Notes: generated by a model from the sequence alone, not told the origin. DNA of 64,000 nucleotides from an uncultured Bacteroidales bacterium (GCA_947072905.1 CAMTKF010000001.1:96776-160775); one strand, 5' to 3'; shown: positions 53,769 to 63,803, counted from the first letter of the stretch. Numbers and translations are program-made.

Positions 53769-55975
53769 CAGTTATGAACTATGCGGTCTTTAAGCTCTGC
53801 GAGTTTGGCATTGTTCCATCGGTCGGTTGTTCCCACAAGGTAACCTGTGATACGCTGCAGGCAGTCGATATTGTGCGAATGACATACAGGGCATTCCTTT
53901 AGGTCTTCAGAGGCATCCTCGTATCCGCAATCCATGCAACGGTTGCGGTTATGGTTAACCGAGCAATATCCTATGTTATGCTTATCCATCAGATCCACCA
54001 CATTGGCGATAGCGTCGGGATTATGGGTTGCATCGCCGTCTATCTCTACATAGAATATATGGCCGCCACGGGTCATTTCATGATACGGTGCTTCAATTTC
54101 AGCCTTATGACGGGGCGAGCAGTGATAGTATACGGGCACGTGATTTGAGTTGGTATAGTAAATCTTGTCTGTAACGCCCTCAATCACACCGAAACTCTTG
54201 CGGTCTTTGGTAGTGAACTTACCTGAAAGACCCTCGGCCGGAGTTGCGAGTACTGAGAAGTTGTGGTCATACTTTTCAGAGTATTCATTGGCTCGTGAAC
54301 GCATGTGGCCTACTATGCGCAAGCCCAGTTTTTGCGATTCCTCGCTTTCGCCGTGATGCTTGCCTGTAAGAGCGACGAGACATTCTGCCAAACCAATGAA
54401 ACCGATACCGAGAGTTCCATGATTAATTACGGGTTCGATGGTGTCAGTATAATTGAGTTTATCGGCACCGTTCCATAATTTAGACATTACCAGCGGGAAT
54501 TGCTTGGCGAGAGCTGTTTTCTGGAAATCATATCTGTCGCAAAGCTGACGGGCGGCGATGTCGAGAACGCGGTCGAGTTCTACAAAGAATTTGGCTATAC
54601 GCTCTTCCTTATCGCGAATACTCATGCACTCTATAGCGATACGTACAATATTGATGGTTGTGAAGCTGAGGTTACCGCGACCGATTGAAGTCTTTTCGCC
54701 ATAACGGTCTTCAAACACACGTGTACGACATCCCATTGTTGCCACTTCATACAGATAACGTTTGGGGTCGTTGGCGTCCCACTTCTCGTGCTGATTGAAG
54801 GTAGCGTCGAGATTCACGAAGTTAGGGAAAAATCTGCGGGCTGTAACCTTGCATGCCAGTTGATACAGGTCATAGTTAGGATCATCGGGCAGATAGCTTA
54901 CGCCACGTTTCTTCTTCCATATCTGAATGGGGAATATGGCTGTGGCGCCATTGCCTACACCTTCGTATGTCGACTTGAGCAGTTCGCGGATTATGCAACG
55001 GCCTTCGGCTGATGTATCAGTTCCATAGTTAATGGACGAGAACACCACTTGATTACCGCCACGGGAGTGTATTGTATTCATGTTGTGGATAAAGGCTTCC
55101 ATAGCCTGATGCACACGGCTCACTGTGCGGTTGACGGCATGGGCGAGCACACGATCCTTGCCCTCAAGACCATCCAGATCGCGCTTTTCATAATCCTTCA
55201 GTTCCACATTATATAAGTCAGAGAAATCTTTGCCATAGAGGTTTTCAAGATTTTTGATTTCCTCGATAAATGAAGCTCTTACGTACGGAGCAAGATAGAA
55301 GTCAAAAGCCGGAATAGCCTGTCCGCCGTGCATTTCGTTCTGCGCGGTTTCGAGCGAGATACAAGCGATTACACTTGCGGTTTCGATACGCTTGGCCGGA
55401 CGGCTTTCGCCATGGCCTGCGATAAATCCGTTTTCCAGAATACGGTCGAGGGGGTGCTGAACACAGGTAAGACTCTTGGTGGGATAATAGTCCTTATCGT
55501 GGATATGGATATAGCCGCTTCTTACAGCCATCAGGGCTTCTTCGCTGAGCAGATAGTCGTCTACGTAGGGCTTGGTAGTCTCAGAAGCGAACTTCATCAT
55601 CATCCCGGCGGGAGAATCAGTGTTCATATTGGCGTTTTCGCGTGTGATGTCATTGTTTTTGGTTTCTATGATTTCAATGAACATATCGCGGGTTTTGGCC
55701 TTGCGGGCACGAGAACGCTGGTCGCGGTAAGCGATGTAACGGCGGGCAACTTCCTTGCGTGAGCTTTTCATGAGCTCGAGCTCAACGAGATCCTGAATTT
55801 CTTCCACAGTCATACGCTCCTGCCCGTGGGCAGCGATTCTTGTGGCTATCTTATTAATCAGCGATTCGTCTTCACCGGTCTCCGTAGCAAGCATGGCCTT
55901 GCGGATTGCGCCTTTGATTTTTTCTTCATTAAAACCGACAACGCGGCCATCTCGCTTTACGACTATCTGTATCAT
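53768..55975 (-). CDS. nrdD: Anaerobic ribonucleoside-triphosphate reductase
   Basis: Oxygen-sensitive class III enzyme that reduces NTPs to dNTPs during anaerobic growth. 735 residues: N-terminal ATP-cone (residues about 1-90, VVKRDGRVVGFNEEKI), a large catalytic barrel, a C-terminal zinc site with four cysteines (CMDC and CPVC, near 675-695), and the radical glycine at about residue 711 in RITGYLVG. A promoter and a 17-bp palindrome lie upstream. Followed by nrdG. Confidence 0.96.
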   Translation of the reverse strand: MIQIVVKRDGRVVGFNEEKIKGAIRKAMLATETGEDESLINKIATRIAAHGQERMTVEEIQDLVELELMKSSRKEVARRYIAYRDQRSRARKAKTRDMFIEIIETKNNDITRENANMNTDSPAGMMMKFASETTKPYVDDYLLSEEALMAVRSGYIHIHDKDYYPTKSLTCVQHPLDRILENGFIAGHGESRPAKRIETASVIACISLETAQNEMHGGQAIPAFDFYLAPYVRASFIEEIKNLENLYGKDFSDLYNVELKDYEKRDLDGLEGKDRVLAHAVNRTVSRVHQAMEAFIHNMNTIHSRGGNQVVFSSINYGTDTSAEGRCIIRELLKSTYEGVGNGATAIFPIQIWKKKRGVSYLPDDPNYDLYQLACKVTARRFFPNFVNLDATFNQHEKWDANDPKRYLYEVATMGCRTRVFEDRYGEKTSIGRGNLSFTTINIVRIAIECMSIRDKEERIAKFFVELDRVLDIAARQLCDRYDFQKTALAKQFPLVMSKLWNGADKLNYTDTIEPVINHGTLGIGFIGLAECLVALTGKHHGESEESQKLGLRIVGHMRSRANEYSEKYDHNFSVLATPAEGLSGKFTTKDRKSFGVIEGVTDKIYYTNSNHVPVYYHCSPRHKAEIEAPYHEMTRGGHIFYVEIDGDATHNPDAIANVVDLMDKHNIGYCSVNHNRNRCMDCGYEDASEDLKECPVCHSHNIDCLQRITGYLVGTTDRWNNAKLAELKDRIVHN

Positions 55976-56033
55976 GGATTTGAGGTCTTTTCTGTGTTTG
56001 TTATTTCTCTGACTTATTAAATTTTTGACACTG

Positions 56034-56041
56034 CAAAGGTA
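56034..56041 (-). promoter_or_regulatory. -7 promoter element of nrdDG
   Basis: Minus-strand TACCTTTG, about 58 bp before the nrdD ATG. The 17-bp palindrome begins 26 bp upstream of it. Confidence 0.65.
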
Positions 56042-56067
56042 TGAAGATTATCCATAATATACAAGCA

Positions 56068-56110
56068 AGAATGACAAAAGTTTTACATTTTGGAAAACTT
56101 TTGTCATTCT
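56068..56110. promoter_or_regulatory. 17-bp perfect palindrome at the nrdD promoter
   Basis: 56068-56084 pairs perfectly with 56094-56110 (core AATGACAAAAGTTTT/AAAACTTTTGTCATT, 9-bp spacer). The 15-mer TTTTGGAAAACTTTT at 56088-56102 recurs at 56153-56167, so a partial second copy lies further upstream. It has operator form; no poly-T tract follows, so it is not a terminator. It does not match the FNR or NrdR consensus I know. Confidence 0.6.
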
Positions 56111-56211
56111 AAAAAATTATATATCATTAATAGTCAGCTTATTATAAATTTGTTTTGGAAAACTTTTTATTTTTAAACCTTTTTATTATTTAATAAAATC
56201 CACTATCAATG

Positions 56212-57705
56212 TCAATATTGCAGATATATAAACGGAACCAAATCAGAAGAGCTTGCCTGTATAACAAAGAAGATCACCAAAGCAAGCGCCAAACCTTGAA
56301 ACACCACAGGGACAGAGATATAAGCTTCAGTGAGTCCTGTTGTCCATTTACGCGGAGTATAGTGCATGACAAGTGCCGCACCGATGGCCAATACAATCAG
56401 AATATAGCTCTCTATGAATTGGGGGGCTACCGAGGCGTGGAAATCATTAAAAATCTGCGTTCCCATTGTTTCAAGAGTCGAGAGTGAATCAGCTCTAAAG
56501 ATAGCAAAGCCTATAACCACCAACGTGAAGGTCACAACAGTATTTACTATTTTTAAAACTAATGTATCGCGAAGCCATTCGGGCGCACGGTAAACTTTGC
56601 GAATAGCCTTGTGGCAAACGAGCAGTGCGCCGTGATATGCACCCCACAGCACATACATCCATGATGCGCCGTGCCATAAGCCTCCGATCACCATGGTAAG
56701 GAAGTTATTCAGATATGTGCGATACTTGCCTTTGCGCGAGCCGCCCATAGGGATATACAGATAGTCGCGCAACCATGTGGACAGCGATATGTGCCAACGA
56801 TGCCAGAATTCAGTTGGATTCTGAGCCTTGAACGGGGCACGGAAATTTTCCTTGAACCGATATCCCATAAGCAGGGCTATTCCTATGGCCATATCCGAGT
56901 AGCCCGAGAAGTCGCAGTAGAGCTGAATGGTAAATCCTATGCAGCCCATCACATTTTCAAAGCCTGAGTAAAGAGCGGGGTTGTCGAAAATTCGGTTTAC
57001 AAAGTTACCCGAAATATAGTCGGCCACTATCACTTTTTTTATCAGCCCCGTCATTATAAGGAACAAGCCTTCACCCACCATCTCGGGCGATGCCTGAGAA
57101 TTAGCCTTTATCTGAGGCAACATATCCTTGGCTCTCACAACCGGGCCGGCAAGCAGCGGTGGAAAAAATGTGAGGTAGAATGTATAATTAAGAAAATTAC
57201 GCTCGGCTTCAATATCCCTGCGATATATATCCACGATATAACTGATGGAGCGGAATGTGAAGAATGATATTCCTGCAGGCAATATTATATCGAGAGTGTC
57301 AAAACCGCCGTTGGTGAAATCTGCCCACGATTTGACCAACAGATTGAAATATTTGAAGTAAACAAGCATTCCGATATTAACCGCCAGATTGATACCTACA
57401 ATGCTACGGCGAATCCAATCTTTTTCGGTAGCATATAGCCATCGGCCAAGGAGATAATCGCTCACACACACTCCGAATAGGATGAAACAACACTCCGCGC
57501 TCGACTTATAATAAAAATATAGCGAGAACAGGATTGTAATTATCATCTTTACAGTCTGTCGGGAACGCAAAGCTTCATACACAGCCATGAAGCATACAAA
57601 CAGCATTAGAAACAGCCCTGTATTGAACAGCAAAGGCTGCGAAGGGTCGTAGAGAAGCAAACGACCTATTTTTTCGAAATTGAATTCGTTAAGAAAGTCA
57701 TTCAT
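56212..57705 (-). CDS. MBOAT family O-acyltransferase (AlgI/DltB-like)
   Basis: 497-residue polytopic membrane acyltransferase. The MBOAT active-site histidine is in GGLWHGASW (about His345), with a second motif VLWGAYHG nearby. The N-terminal half shows the family's long hydrophobic helices and LPAGISFFTFRSISY. AlgI-type members pass acetyl groups across the membrane to a polysaccharide. It lies last in an operon after two SGNH hydrolases, the usual partner type for O-acetylation of an exported glycan (inference). Confidence 0.92.
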   Translation of the reverse strand: MNDFLNEFNFEKIGRLLLYDPSQPLLFNTGLFLMLFVCFMAVYEALRSRQTVKMIITILFSLYFYYKSSAECCFILFGVCVSDYLLGRWLYATEKDWIRRSIVGINLAVNIGMLVYFKYFNLLVKSWADFTNGGFDTLDIILPAGISFFTFRSISYIVDIYRRDIEAERNFLNYTFYLTFFPPLLAGPVVRAKDMLPQIKANSQASPEMVGEGLFLIMTGLIKKVIVADYISGNFVNRIFDNPALYSGFENVMGCIGFTIQLYCDFSGYSDMAIGIALLMGYRFKENFRAPFKAQNPTEFWHRWHISLSTWLRDYLYIPMGGSRKGKYRTYLNNFLTMVIGGLWHGASWMYVLWGAYHGALLVCHKAIRKVYRAPEWLRDTLVLKIVNTVVTFTLVVIGFAIFRADSLSTLETMGTQIFNDFHASVAPQFIESYILIVLAIGAALVMHYTPRKWTTGLTEAYISVPVVFQGLALALVIFFVIQASSSDLVPFIYLQY

Positions 57706-57715
57706 TTTGATTGTG

Positions 57716-58969
57716 TCATTTATCGGTGGCCGGCGTCAACGCTTCCTCAAGAGCATCGGTAAACAGATTGCCCTGAAGCTTATAACCGGCATGTGTGAGA
57801 TGTATTCTGTCTTTATTAAGATATTGGTCTTTGAGCCATTTGAATGAAGATCCGTCACCCCCGGCCACGTCATAGAAATCATAGACGGGAATACCATGTT
57901 CTTTGCCAAAATTGAGTATGACGTTTCTCAAACGGTTGATGTTTGCGTTTACAAGATATGAGGTGTAGCGGCGGCGACGTCCTTTGCGACGTCGGGTGAC
58001 TATCTTTCGCTGACACTCTGAGGGTGTGGTTATCAACAGCTTCGCGCCGGGGCATTCCGACCTGAGATTTTTCACCATTTTATATATCTGCGAACTCAGC
58101 TCTTCGTTTGAAGTCTTGCCAAAGGCTTCGTTAGTACCAAGAGATATGATAATCAGCGCGGGATTAAACCTCGATATATCCGATGCGAAATTGTCGAGGG
58201 CATTGTATGTGCTGTAGGTGGCACCGTTATTGCCGATAACGTTATAGGCTATTCCGGTGTTGCCTTTGAGCAGATTGAAACCATGGATTGCAATATCTTT
58301 GGTACCCTTCAATGTAAGGCTTGCAGAGGTCGCAGGCGATTCGAGTCCTATCTTGAGCCTGCCGGGTTCCTTATATGTACCTATGCTGTCGCATTGATAT
58401 AATTGCAAGTCCATTCCCGTATACAGAACTTCAATTGAATCAAACGGCTCGTTGCACGACAGATTGAAGTCGAACAATTCCATTGAGGGCTGAAGTGAGA
58501 TTCCTGTAAAGCCCATAGGGGTGGACCACGGAGTCTTGAGCAGACGCGACTTGTTCATGACTGCCGATGTAGAAATCGTGTAGTCGTTGGGTTCGTTTGT
58601 CCCTGCGAGCTTAAACGGGATGACCAATGCTCGGCCTGCTGTGCCGAATTGCTGCGAGAGACGATTACGTGTGACAGCTGTACCCATATCGGCCTGCAGA
58701 TGCGAATCGCCTATGTGAACTATATTGATACGGGTAGAGTCAGCACCACGCAGAGATTGAGCCAATGAAGTCCAATCGTCACCATTCATTATTATGTGAT
58801 TATTTCCTATCCTTACATAAGATGGATAAGAAATGATGCTCTTAACCTGCGAATACTCAATATCCGGATTTATACGCAGATCCTGTTGTGCATCTGTCAA
58901 ATCCTGCGCGAGCAGGGCCTGACTTGCAATGCAGAGCGCGGCTGATAAAAAGAGAGAGGATTTAGACAT
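57716..58969 (-). CDS. Secreted SGNH/GDSL-like hydrolase or O-acetyltransferase
   Basis: 417 residues with a signal peptide (SLFLSAALCIASQALLA). Block I HIGDSHLQAD near residue 84, block III SLGTNE near 277 and block V DRIHLTHAG near 392 give the Ser-Asn-Asp-His set. A basic insertion (RRKGRRRR) lies near residue 333. Starts at the stop of the preceding SGNH gene (shared base) and precedes MBOAT by 10 bp. Probably acts with the MBOAT protein on an exported polysaccharide; hydrolase versus acetyl-transferase cannot be told. Confidence 0.85.
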   Translation of the reverse strand: MSKSSLFLSAALCIASQALLAQDLTDAQQDLRINPDIEYSQVKSIISYPSYVRIGNNHIIMNGDDWTSLAQSLRGADSTRINIVHIGDSHLQADMGTAVTRNRLSQQFGTAGRALVIPFKLAGTNEPNDYTISTSAVMNKSRLLKTPWSTPMGFTGISLQPSMELFDFNLSCNEPFDSIEVLYTGMDLQLYQCDSIGTYKEPGRLKIGLESPATSASLTLKGTKDIAIHGFNLLKGNTGIAYNVIGNNGATYSTYNALDNFASDISRFNPALIIISLGTNEAFGKTSNEELSSQIYKMVKNLRSECPGAKLLITTPSECQRKIVTRRRKGRRRRYTSYLVNANINRLRNVILNFGKEHGIPVYDFYDVAGGDGSSFKWLKDQYLNKDRIHLTHAGYKLQGNLFTDALEEALTPATDK

Positions 58970-60366
58970 TATTGTAAAGAATTTGATAATGATTCAATAA
59001 ATATATCGGCAAGCTCTTTGCCACCTTTATGATTGAGATGTACAAAGTCTGAATTCAATAATTTACGTTTGTGCCAGTCGATGGATGCGCCCTCGCCACC
59101 CATAGCTTCACGTGTGTCATAGAAGAGCGAACCGGTGCGTCGGGCTACTTCGCGCTGAGCTCGTACCATAGCAGGGATTGTCCTCATTGAAATGTACTCC
59201 GTGCCCGATTTGGTACCACGGTCGCCCACACCCATAATGAGTATCTGTGCACGCGGATACAGATTCTTAAGATTATTCACCACTTCAATCATTGCTTTGC
59301 AATATGAGGTATAATCCTTTTGACCCGCAGAAAGAGCATTAAGTCCGAATTCCAGGATTATCAGGTCGTAGTCAATCCAGCGGCGCATGGAAGCGGTGGC
59401 ACCCTCCGACAGGCGGCGGTGACTGATACCACTGTTACCTCTCAATGAAATATTATCAAGGACTATACCATTGTTGCCTTCAAGCCATATACCAAGCACC
59501 TTCAAACCCGGAATATCAGATGAAATCTCTATATTTGAGCATGTGGTGTTGAGAGCGACACATTGTATATCCTGTGAACCTTCTACAAGAAATGACTCAG
59601 AGGTATTATCTGTTCCTGTAAAGCTTATCTCACCACTGTGAGGCGCGACGAAAAGCACTAATGTGTTATCCCACGAGCCGGCATTGGATATTTTTGAAGT
59701 ACCTCTGAATTTCACCTTGGAAGTAGATCGTTCTGCTGTATGATAACGGCCGAGAATAGTACGGAGATTATCGTTTTTCATATTCTTTATGTCCGTTTCT
59801 TCCCAACTGTCAGAAGTCTGAGTCACAGATTGCCTGAAACCCGGGAACTGCGAGAAAGCGCCAACGTAACCCACTCCGCTTCCACCATAAAGATTCTGCA
59901 GAGATGCACGTATATCCTGTGAGAATATATCGCCTTCGATATAGGAATCGCCAATCATGGCTATCCTCATCTTGGCATCTGAAGCACCTCTTAATTTCGA
60001 GTTCAATTCAGCAAGACCCGAACCGGCAGCTGAATAATCTTCAATGATTACAGAACCGTTTTTGCGGGGTGCTTTGAAATCTTCGGCCGGGACGGATACA
60101 ACAGTATCTTCAGCCACTTCCAATGCCCGGGCGGCCATGGAGTCAGCAGCCTGCTCTTGTTCTTGAGCAAATTCTATTAATTCAGGGTCAATATTGTCTG
60201 ACACGGCTTCATTGACCACGGCAGCCTGTGGCAATATATCGCCCAAAAGGTTAAAATCTTTCAATGCGCCATTGGTCCACTTGCCCCACGGGCAAATGGA
60301 CAGCACAGACAGTACGGTAAGTGCCGTAAAGATTATTACAAAGAGCTTTTGAGGTCTGTGTTGCAT
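58969..60366 (-). CDS. Membrane-anchored SGNH hydrolase-like protein
   Basis: 465 residues. One N-terminal membrane helix (residues about 8-25) is followed by an acidic linker and an SGNH domain with IGDSYIEGD near residue 142, FGLNALS near 343 (block III, Asn retained, GxND varied) and DFVHLNHKG near 446 (block V). The MBOAT/SGNH/SGNH grouping recalls alginate-type acetylation modules. Its start lies 31 bp inside the isochorismate synthase gene. Confidence 0.85.
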   Translation of the reverse strand: MQHRPQKLFVIIFTALTVLSVLSICPWGKWTNGALKDFNLLGDILPQAAVVNEAVSDNIDPELIEFAQEQEQAADSMAARALEVAEDTVVSVPAEDFKAPRKNGSVIIEDYSAAGSGLAELNSKLRGASDAKMRIAMIGDSYIEGDIFSQDIRASLQNLYGGSGVGYVGAFSQFPGFRQSVTQTSDSWEETDIKNMKNDNLRTILGRYHTAERSTSKVKFRGTSKISNAGSWDNTLVLFVAPHSGEISFTGTDNTSESFLVEGSQDIQCVALNTTCSNIEISSDIPGLKVLGIWLEGNNGIVLDNISLRGNSGISHRRLSEGATASMRRWIDYDLIILEFGLNALSAGQKDYTSYCKAMIEVVNNLKNLYPRAQILIMGVGDRGTKSGTEYISMRTIPAMVRAQREVARRTGSLFYDTREAMGGEGASIDWHKRKLLNSDFVHLNHKGGKELADIFIESLSNSLQ

Positions 60367-61373
60367 TGAATGATTTCTATCAGTTTTGAAGCTTTAGCTT
60401 CGGTTTCCTCCCACTCTACGGCAGGGTCAGACTTCGGGGTTATACCGCCGCCTGCATACACAGCCCACTTGCCTGTACGTGGGTCAAACTGCACGCACCT
60501 TATAGTGACATAGCTGTTTATATTGCCCGTTTCTTTATTCATGACGGTTATATAACCTCCATAGCAGCAGCGCTCATGATCCTCGATTTCATCAATATCA
60601 TCAAAGGCATCGCCCTTGGGATATCCGGCCAAGGCCGGAGTGGGCGCGAGCCTGTCGAGAAGCAACTTTGCATGGCCGAAAGAATCCTCCTGATTGAGCA
60701 ATCCTGCAAATGAAGTGCTGAGATGTTTTATTTTACCATAAACCACCTCTTTCGGGCCAATGGCTTTAAAGGGCGTTTTTGTATCGTTGAGTATCTGCTC
60801 GATATAATCCACTACTATCTGTTGCTCCTCATAGTTCTTTACATTCCAGTCAGCATCGGCCGGCAAGGTTCCGGCAAGAGCCTGTGTGGAAAAATGATTG
60901 GGAGGATAGGCTATAAGCAATTTCTCGGGGGTAGCCCCAAGCCATGCGCCTGTAGTCGGAGTATAGAACAAGTATCCGAATGAATCAGGAAATGCGTTCC
61001 ATAGATCCTCGGCAACGTCGATCCAGTTGCAATTGTTTTCTCCGGAGATTATGCGCGAAATAACTGTTTTAGCCATACCGCGTGTATTGAGAGTCTCAAT
61101 CAACCCTTCAAGACGTCGTTGATACTGCTGCTTTGAAGTAGATTCAGGTATGGGATATGGAGTCCTGTCAACATCCCAATCCTTTTCGTTGATTAAAATG
61201 CTGTTGTCGAATTTTTCGCGCCATGGAGTTATAAAGCAGTCTGCCTTTTTGTTGCCGGCAGCTACAAATTTTGGCGAATATGTTGGTATACGATAAAGCA
61301 TGAAGCTTTTTCCGGAGGATAAAGCTTCATCAACTTTCATGCGTATTTTGTCGTTGATTTGCAATTTTTTCAT
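60336..61373 (-). CDS. menF: Isochorismate synthase (chorismate-binding enzyme)
   Basis: 345 residues, complete for the family's catalytic domain. Chorismate-binding motifs: GYLFYTPTTGAWLGATPEKLL near residue 132, LAGTLPADADW near 165, KHLSTSFAG near 210, PTPALAGYPK near 237 and GGGITPKSDP near 315. As the window holds menDBCE and no other chorismate enzyme, isochorismate synthase is the best call; anthranilate- or aminodeoxychorismate-type synthase is a weaker option. It lies between rimO and a sugar O-acetylation module. Confidence 0.85.
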   Translation of the reverse strand: MKKLQINDKIRMKVDEALSSGKSFMLYRIPTYSPKFVAAGNKKADCFITPWREKFDNSILINEKDWDVDRTPYPIPESTSKQQYQRRLEGLIETLNTRGMAKTVISRIISGENNCNWIDVAEDLWNAFPDSFGYLFYTPTTGAWLGATPEKLLIAYPPNHFSTQALAGTLPADADWNVKNYEEQQIVVDYIEQILNDTKTPFKAIGPKEVVYGKIKHLSTSFAGLLNQEDSFGHAKLLLDRLAPTPALAGYPKGDAFDDIDEIEDHERCCYGGYITVMNKETGNINSYVTIRCVQFDPRTGKWAVYAGGGITPKSDPAVEWEETEAKASKLIEIIQCNTDLKSSL

Positions 61374-62677
61374 AGCGCAGTCCCCATTAGTTCAAAAGGC
61401 ATGGCTCGGGTGATTTTAACGTCGTAAAATTCACCGATTTCCAATTCTTTATCCTTTTCCACCAATACTTCAGGATCTACCTCGGGTGAATCATATTGTG
61501 TGCGACCTACATAATAATCATCGTTTTCAGAATCAATTATTACACGCTGTATGCTGCCGACTTTTTCCTGATTGATTTCCAAGGCTATTTCTTCCTGAAT
61601 ATCCATTATAGTCTGCACGCGATTGTCCTTGATATCCTGAGGTATATCATCAGTGAACTCGCGTGCGGCTGCGGTATCTTCCTCCTCACAATAGGCGAAT
61701 GCACCCATGCGGTCGAAGCGTTGTTCCTTGACAAATTCCACAAGCCGTTCAAAAGCTTCCTCAGTCTCGCCGGGGAAACCTACCATAAGCGTAGTGCGGA
61801 TATGTATTCCCGGCACTTCCTTGCGTATGCGGGCAAGCAACTTGCGGGTAGCCTCAGCATCAATATGACGGTGCATGTTATCAAGCACCTTGTCGTCTAT
61901 GTGCTGAAGCGCTATATCAAGATATTTGCATATATTATCACGGGAAGCCATTACCGGCAGAATCTCGTAAGGAAAATCGGCCGGATAGGCATAATGAAGC
62001 CTTATCCACTCTACGCCGGGTATGTCGCTGATACGCTCGAGCAATGTTGCGAGCGAGGTTGAGGTTTTGTCGCCCTTAAGGTCTCTGCCATAGTTCGACA
62101 AATCCTGGGCTATGACATTGAATTCCTTTACACCCTTGGCTACAAGCTGCTTTACCTCTTCAATGATTTCATCAGGCTGTCGAGAATGGTATCGGCCTGT
62201 AATCAGCGGAATGGCGCAAAAAGCACACATGCGTTTGCAGCCCTCGGCAATCTTCAGATACGCATGATGCCGCGGTGTGGACAGCTCCCTGCCCCAGTCA
62301 AATTTACTCGAAACCGCAGGCGCGGCCGATGTTACAGCCTTGACCACGGCGTCCCAGTCAAACTTTCCAAACCAGCCATCGACCTCAGGAATCTCATCAG
62401 GGAGTTCTTTTGAGTAACGCTGGCTCAGGCAGCCCATCACATAAACCTTGTCGACAATACCTTCGGCCTTGCATCTACACGCATCAAGTATAGTGGCGAT
62501 TGATTCCTCTTTGGCATCGCCTATAAAGCCACATGTATTAATTATAACGGAACCGTCTCTGAAATCAGCTTCTTCGTGAACCGCATCTATGCCGGCATCT
62601 GCAAGCAAATGCAGCACACGTTCACTATCGACGAGATTCTTGGAACATCCCATCGTTATCACATTTACTCTTTTCAT
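61370..62677 (-). CDS. rimO: Ribosomal protein S12 methylthiotransferase
   Basis: Radical SAM enzyme that methylthiolates an aspartate of ribosomal protein S12. 435 residues: UPF0004 domain with MGCSKNLVDSE, NTCGFIGDAKEES and MGCLSQR; radical SAM motif CKRMCAFC near residue 147; a TRAM-type end near 370-435. GCSKNLVDSE is typical of RimO. Overlaps the isochorismate synthase start by 4 bp. Confidence 0.94.
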   Translation of the reverse strand: MKRVNVITMGCSKNLVDSERVLHLLADAGIDAVHEEADFRDGSVIINTCGFIGDAKEESIATILDACRCKAEGIVDKVYVMGCLSQRYSKELPDEIPEVDGWFGKFDWDAVVKAVTSAAPAVSSKFDWGRELSTPRHHAYLKIAEGCKRMCAFCAIPLITGRYHSRQPDEIIEEVKQLVAKGVKEFNVIAQDLSNYGRDLKGDKTSTSLATLLERISDIPGVEWIRLHYAYPADFPYEILPVMASRDNICKYLDIALQHIDDKVLDNMHRHIDAEATRKLLARIRKEVPGIHIRTTLMVGFPGETEEAFERLVEFVKEQRFDRMGAFAYCEEEDTAAAREFTDDIPQDIKDNRVQTIMDIQEEIALEINQEKVGSIQRVIIDSENDDYYVGRTQYDSPEVDPEVLVEKDKELEIGEFYDVKITRAMPFELMGTAL

Positions 62678-62705
62678 AAATCGCTATGCGACTGTTATAT
62701 GATGG

Positions 62706-63680
62706 TTATCGGCGTCCGAAAAGACTTTCTACAAACTCTCGCTTATTAAATACCTGCAGATCGCTTATGCCTTCGCCCAGTCCGATATATTTCACGGGTA
62801 GGCGGAACTGATCGCTAATGCCAATCACAACGCCACCCTTGGCCGTGCCGTCAAGTTTTGTTACGGCAAGGTCGGTAACCTGTGTGGCAGCGGAGAATTG
62901 GCGTGCCTGTTCATAAGCATTCTGTCCGGTAGAGCCGTCGAGCACAAGAAGCACTTCCTGCGGAGCCTCGGGCACAACCTTTTCCATAACACGTTTGATT
63001 TTGGAAAGTTCGTCCATAAGACCCTTCTTGTTGTGGAGTCGGCCTGCGGTATCAATTATCACCACATCCGCCCCCTGCGCCACAGCACTCTGCAGGGTGT
63101 CGTATGCCACGGCAGCCGCGTCAGAACCGAGTTGCTGCTTGACTACAGGCACACCGGCACGGCGACCCCATTCGTCTATCTGCTCTACAGCGGCAGCCCT
63201 GAATGTATCGGCGGCTCCAAGAATCACCTTGTAACCTGCCTGCTTGTATTGATATGCGAGTTTGCCTATGGTGGTGGTTTTACCAACACCGTTGACACCA
63301 ACTACCATGATGACATAAGGTTTGCCCTTGCCTTCAGGCACAACGAATCGTCCGTCGTTGGAGTCTTCATTGTCGTTTTCGGTGAGCAGAGCAGTGATTT
63401 CTTCAACAAGCATATCGTTAAGCTCTCCCTCACCCACATACTTGTCGCGGGCGGCTCTGTTCTGGATACGCTCGATGATACGCAGGGTGGTTTCAGCCCC
63501 GACATCACTTGTTATGAAAATTTCCTCAAGCTCGTCAAGGAAGTCATCATCAATAGTCTTACGACCTATGAAAGCTCGTTTTAATTTGCTGAAAACGCCC
63601 TCTTTGGTTTTTTCAAGACCTTTATCAAGGGTTTGTTTCTTCTCACGCGAGAAAATGCTTTTAAAAAATCCCATTTTCAA
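62706..63680 (-). CDS. ftsY: Signal recognition particle receptor FtsY
   Basis: SRP GTPase that delivers ribosomes to the inner membrane. 324 residues: short basic N-terminus, N-domain (about 20-100), G-domain with GVNGVGKTTT near residue 128, DTFRAAAVEQ near 160, DTAGR near 210 and TKLDGTAKGG near 273. Lacks the long acidic A-domain of enterobacterial FtsY, as is usual in Bacteroidota. Followed by rimO at 28 bp. Confidence 0.95.
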   Translation of the reverse strand: MKMGFFKSIFSREKKQTLDKGLEKTKEGVFSKLKRAFIGRKTIDDDFLDELEEIFITSDVGAETTLRIIERIQNRAARDKYVGEGELNDMLVEEITALLTENDNEDSNDGRFVVPEGKGKPYVIMVVGVNGVGKTTTIGKLAYQYKQAGYKVILGAADTFRAAAVEQIDEWGRRAGVPVVKQQLGSDAAAVAYDTLQSAVAQGADVVIIDTAGRLHNKKGLMDELSKIKRVMEKVVPEAPQEVLLVLDGSTGQNAYEQARQFSAATQVTDLAVTKLDGTAKGGVVIGISDQFRLPVKYIGLGEGISDLQVFNKREFVESLFGRR

Positions 63681-63761
63681 AGATATGATTAATTCACAGA
63701 GTTTTGTACACTCTGCTAAGTCAGTTTAAAGTTTACCAATGATTACTTATAAGTTATTATG

Positions 63762-63769
63762 CAAAGTTA
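63762..63769 (-). promoter_or_regulatory. -7 promoter element of the ftsY operon
   Basis: Minus-strand TAACTTTG, 81 bp before the ftsY ATG. Would drive ftsY-rimO-menF-SGNH-SGNH-MBOAT if no internal promoters exist. Confidence 0.6.
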
Positions 63770-63803
63770 CGCATTTTTTATCAATATACAATCAGTAATT
63801 TTG

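Noticed and set aside
62898..63584. 228-codon plus-strand open frame
   Set aside because: Antisense shadow of ftsY, whose GTPase motifs are unambiguous.
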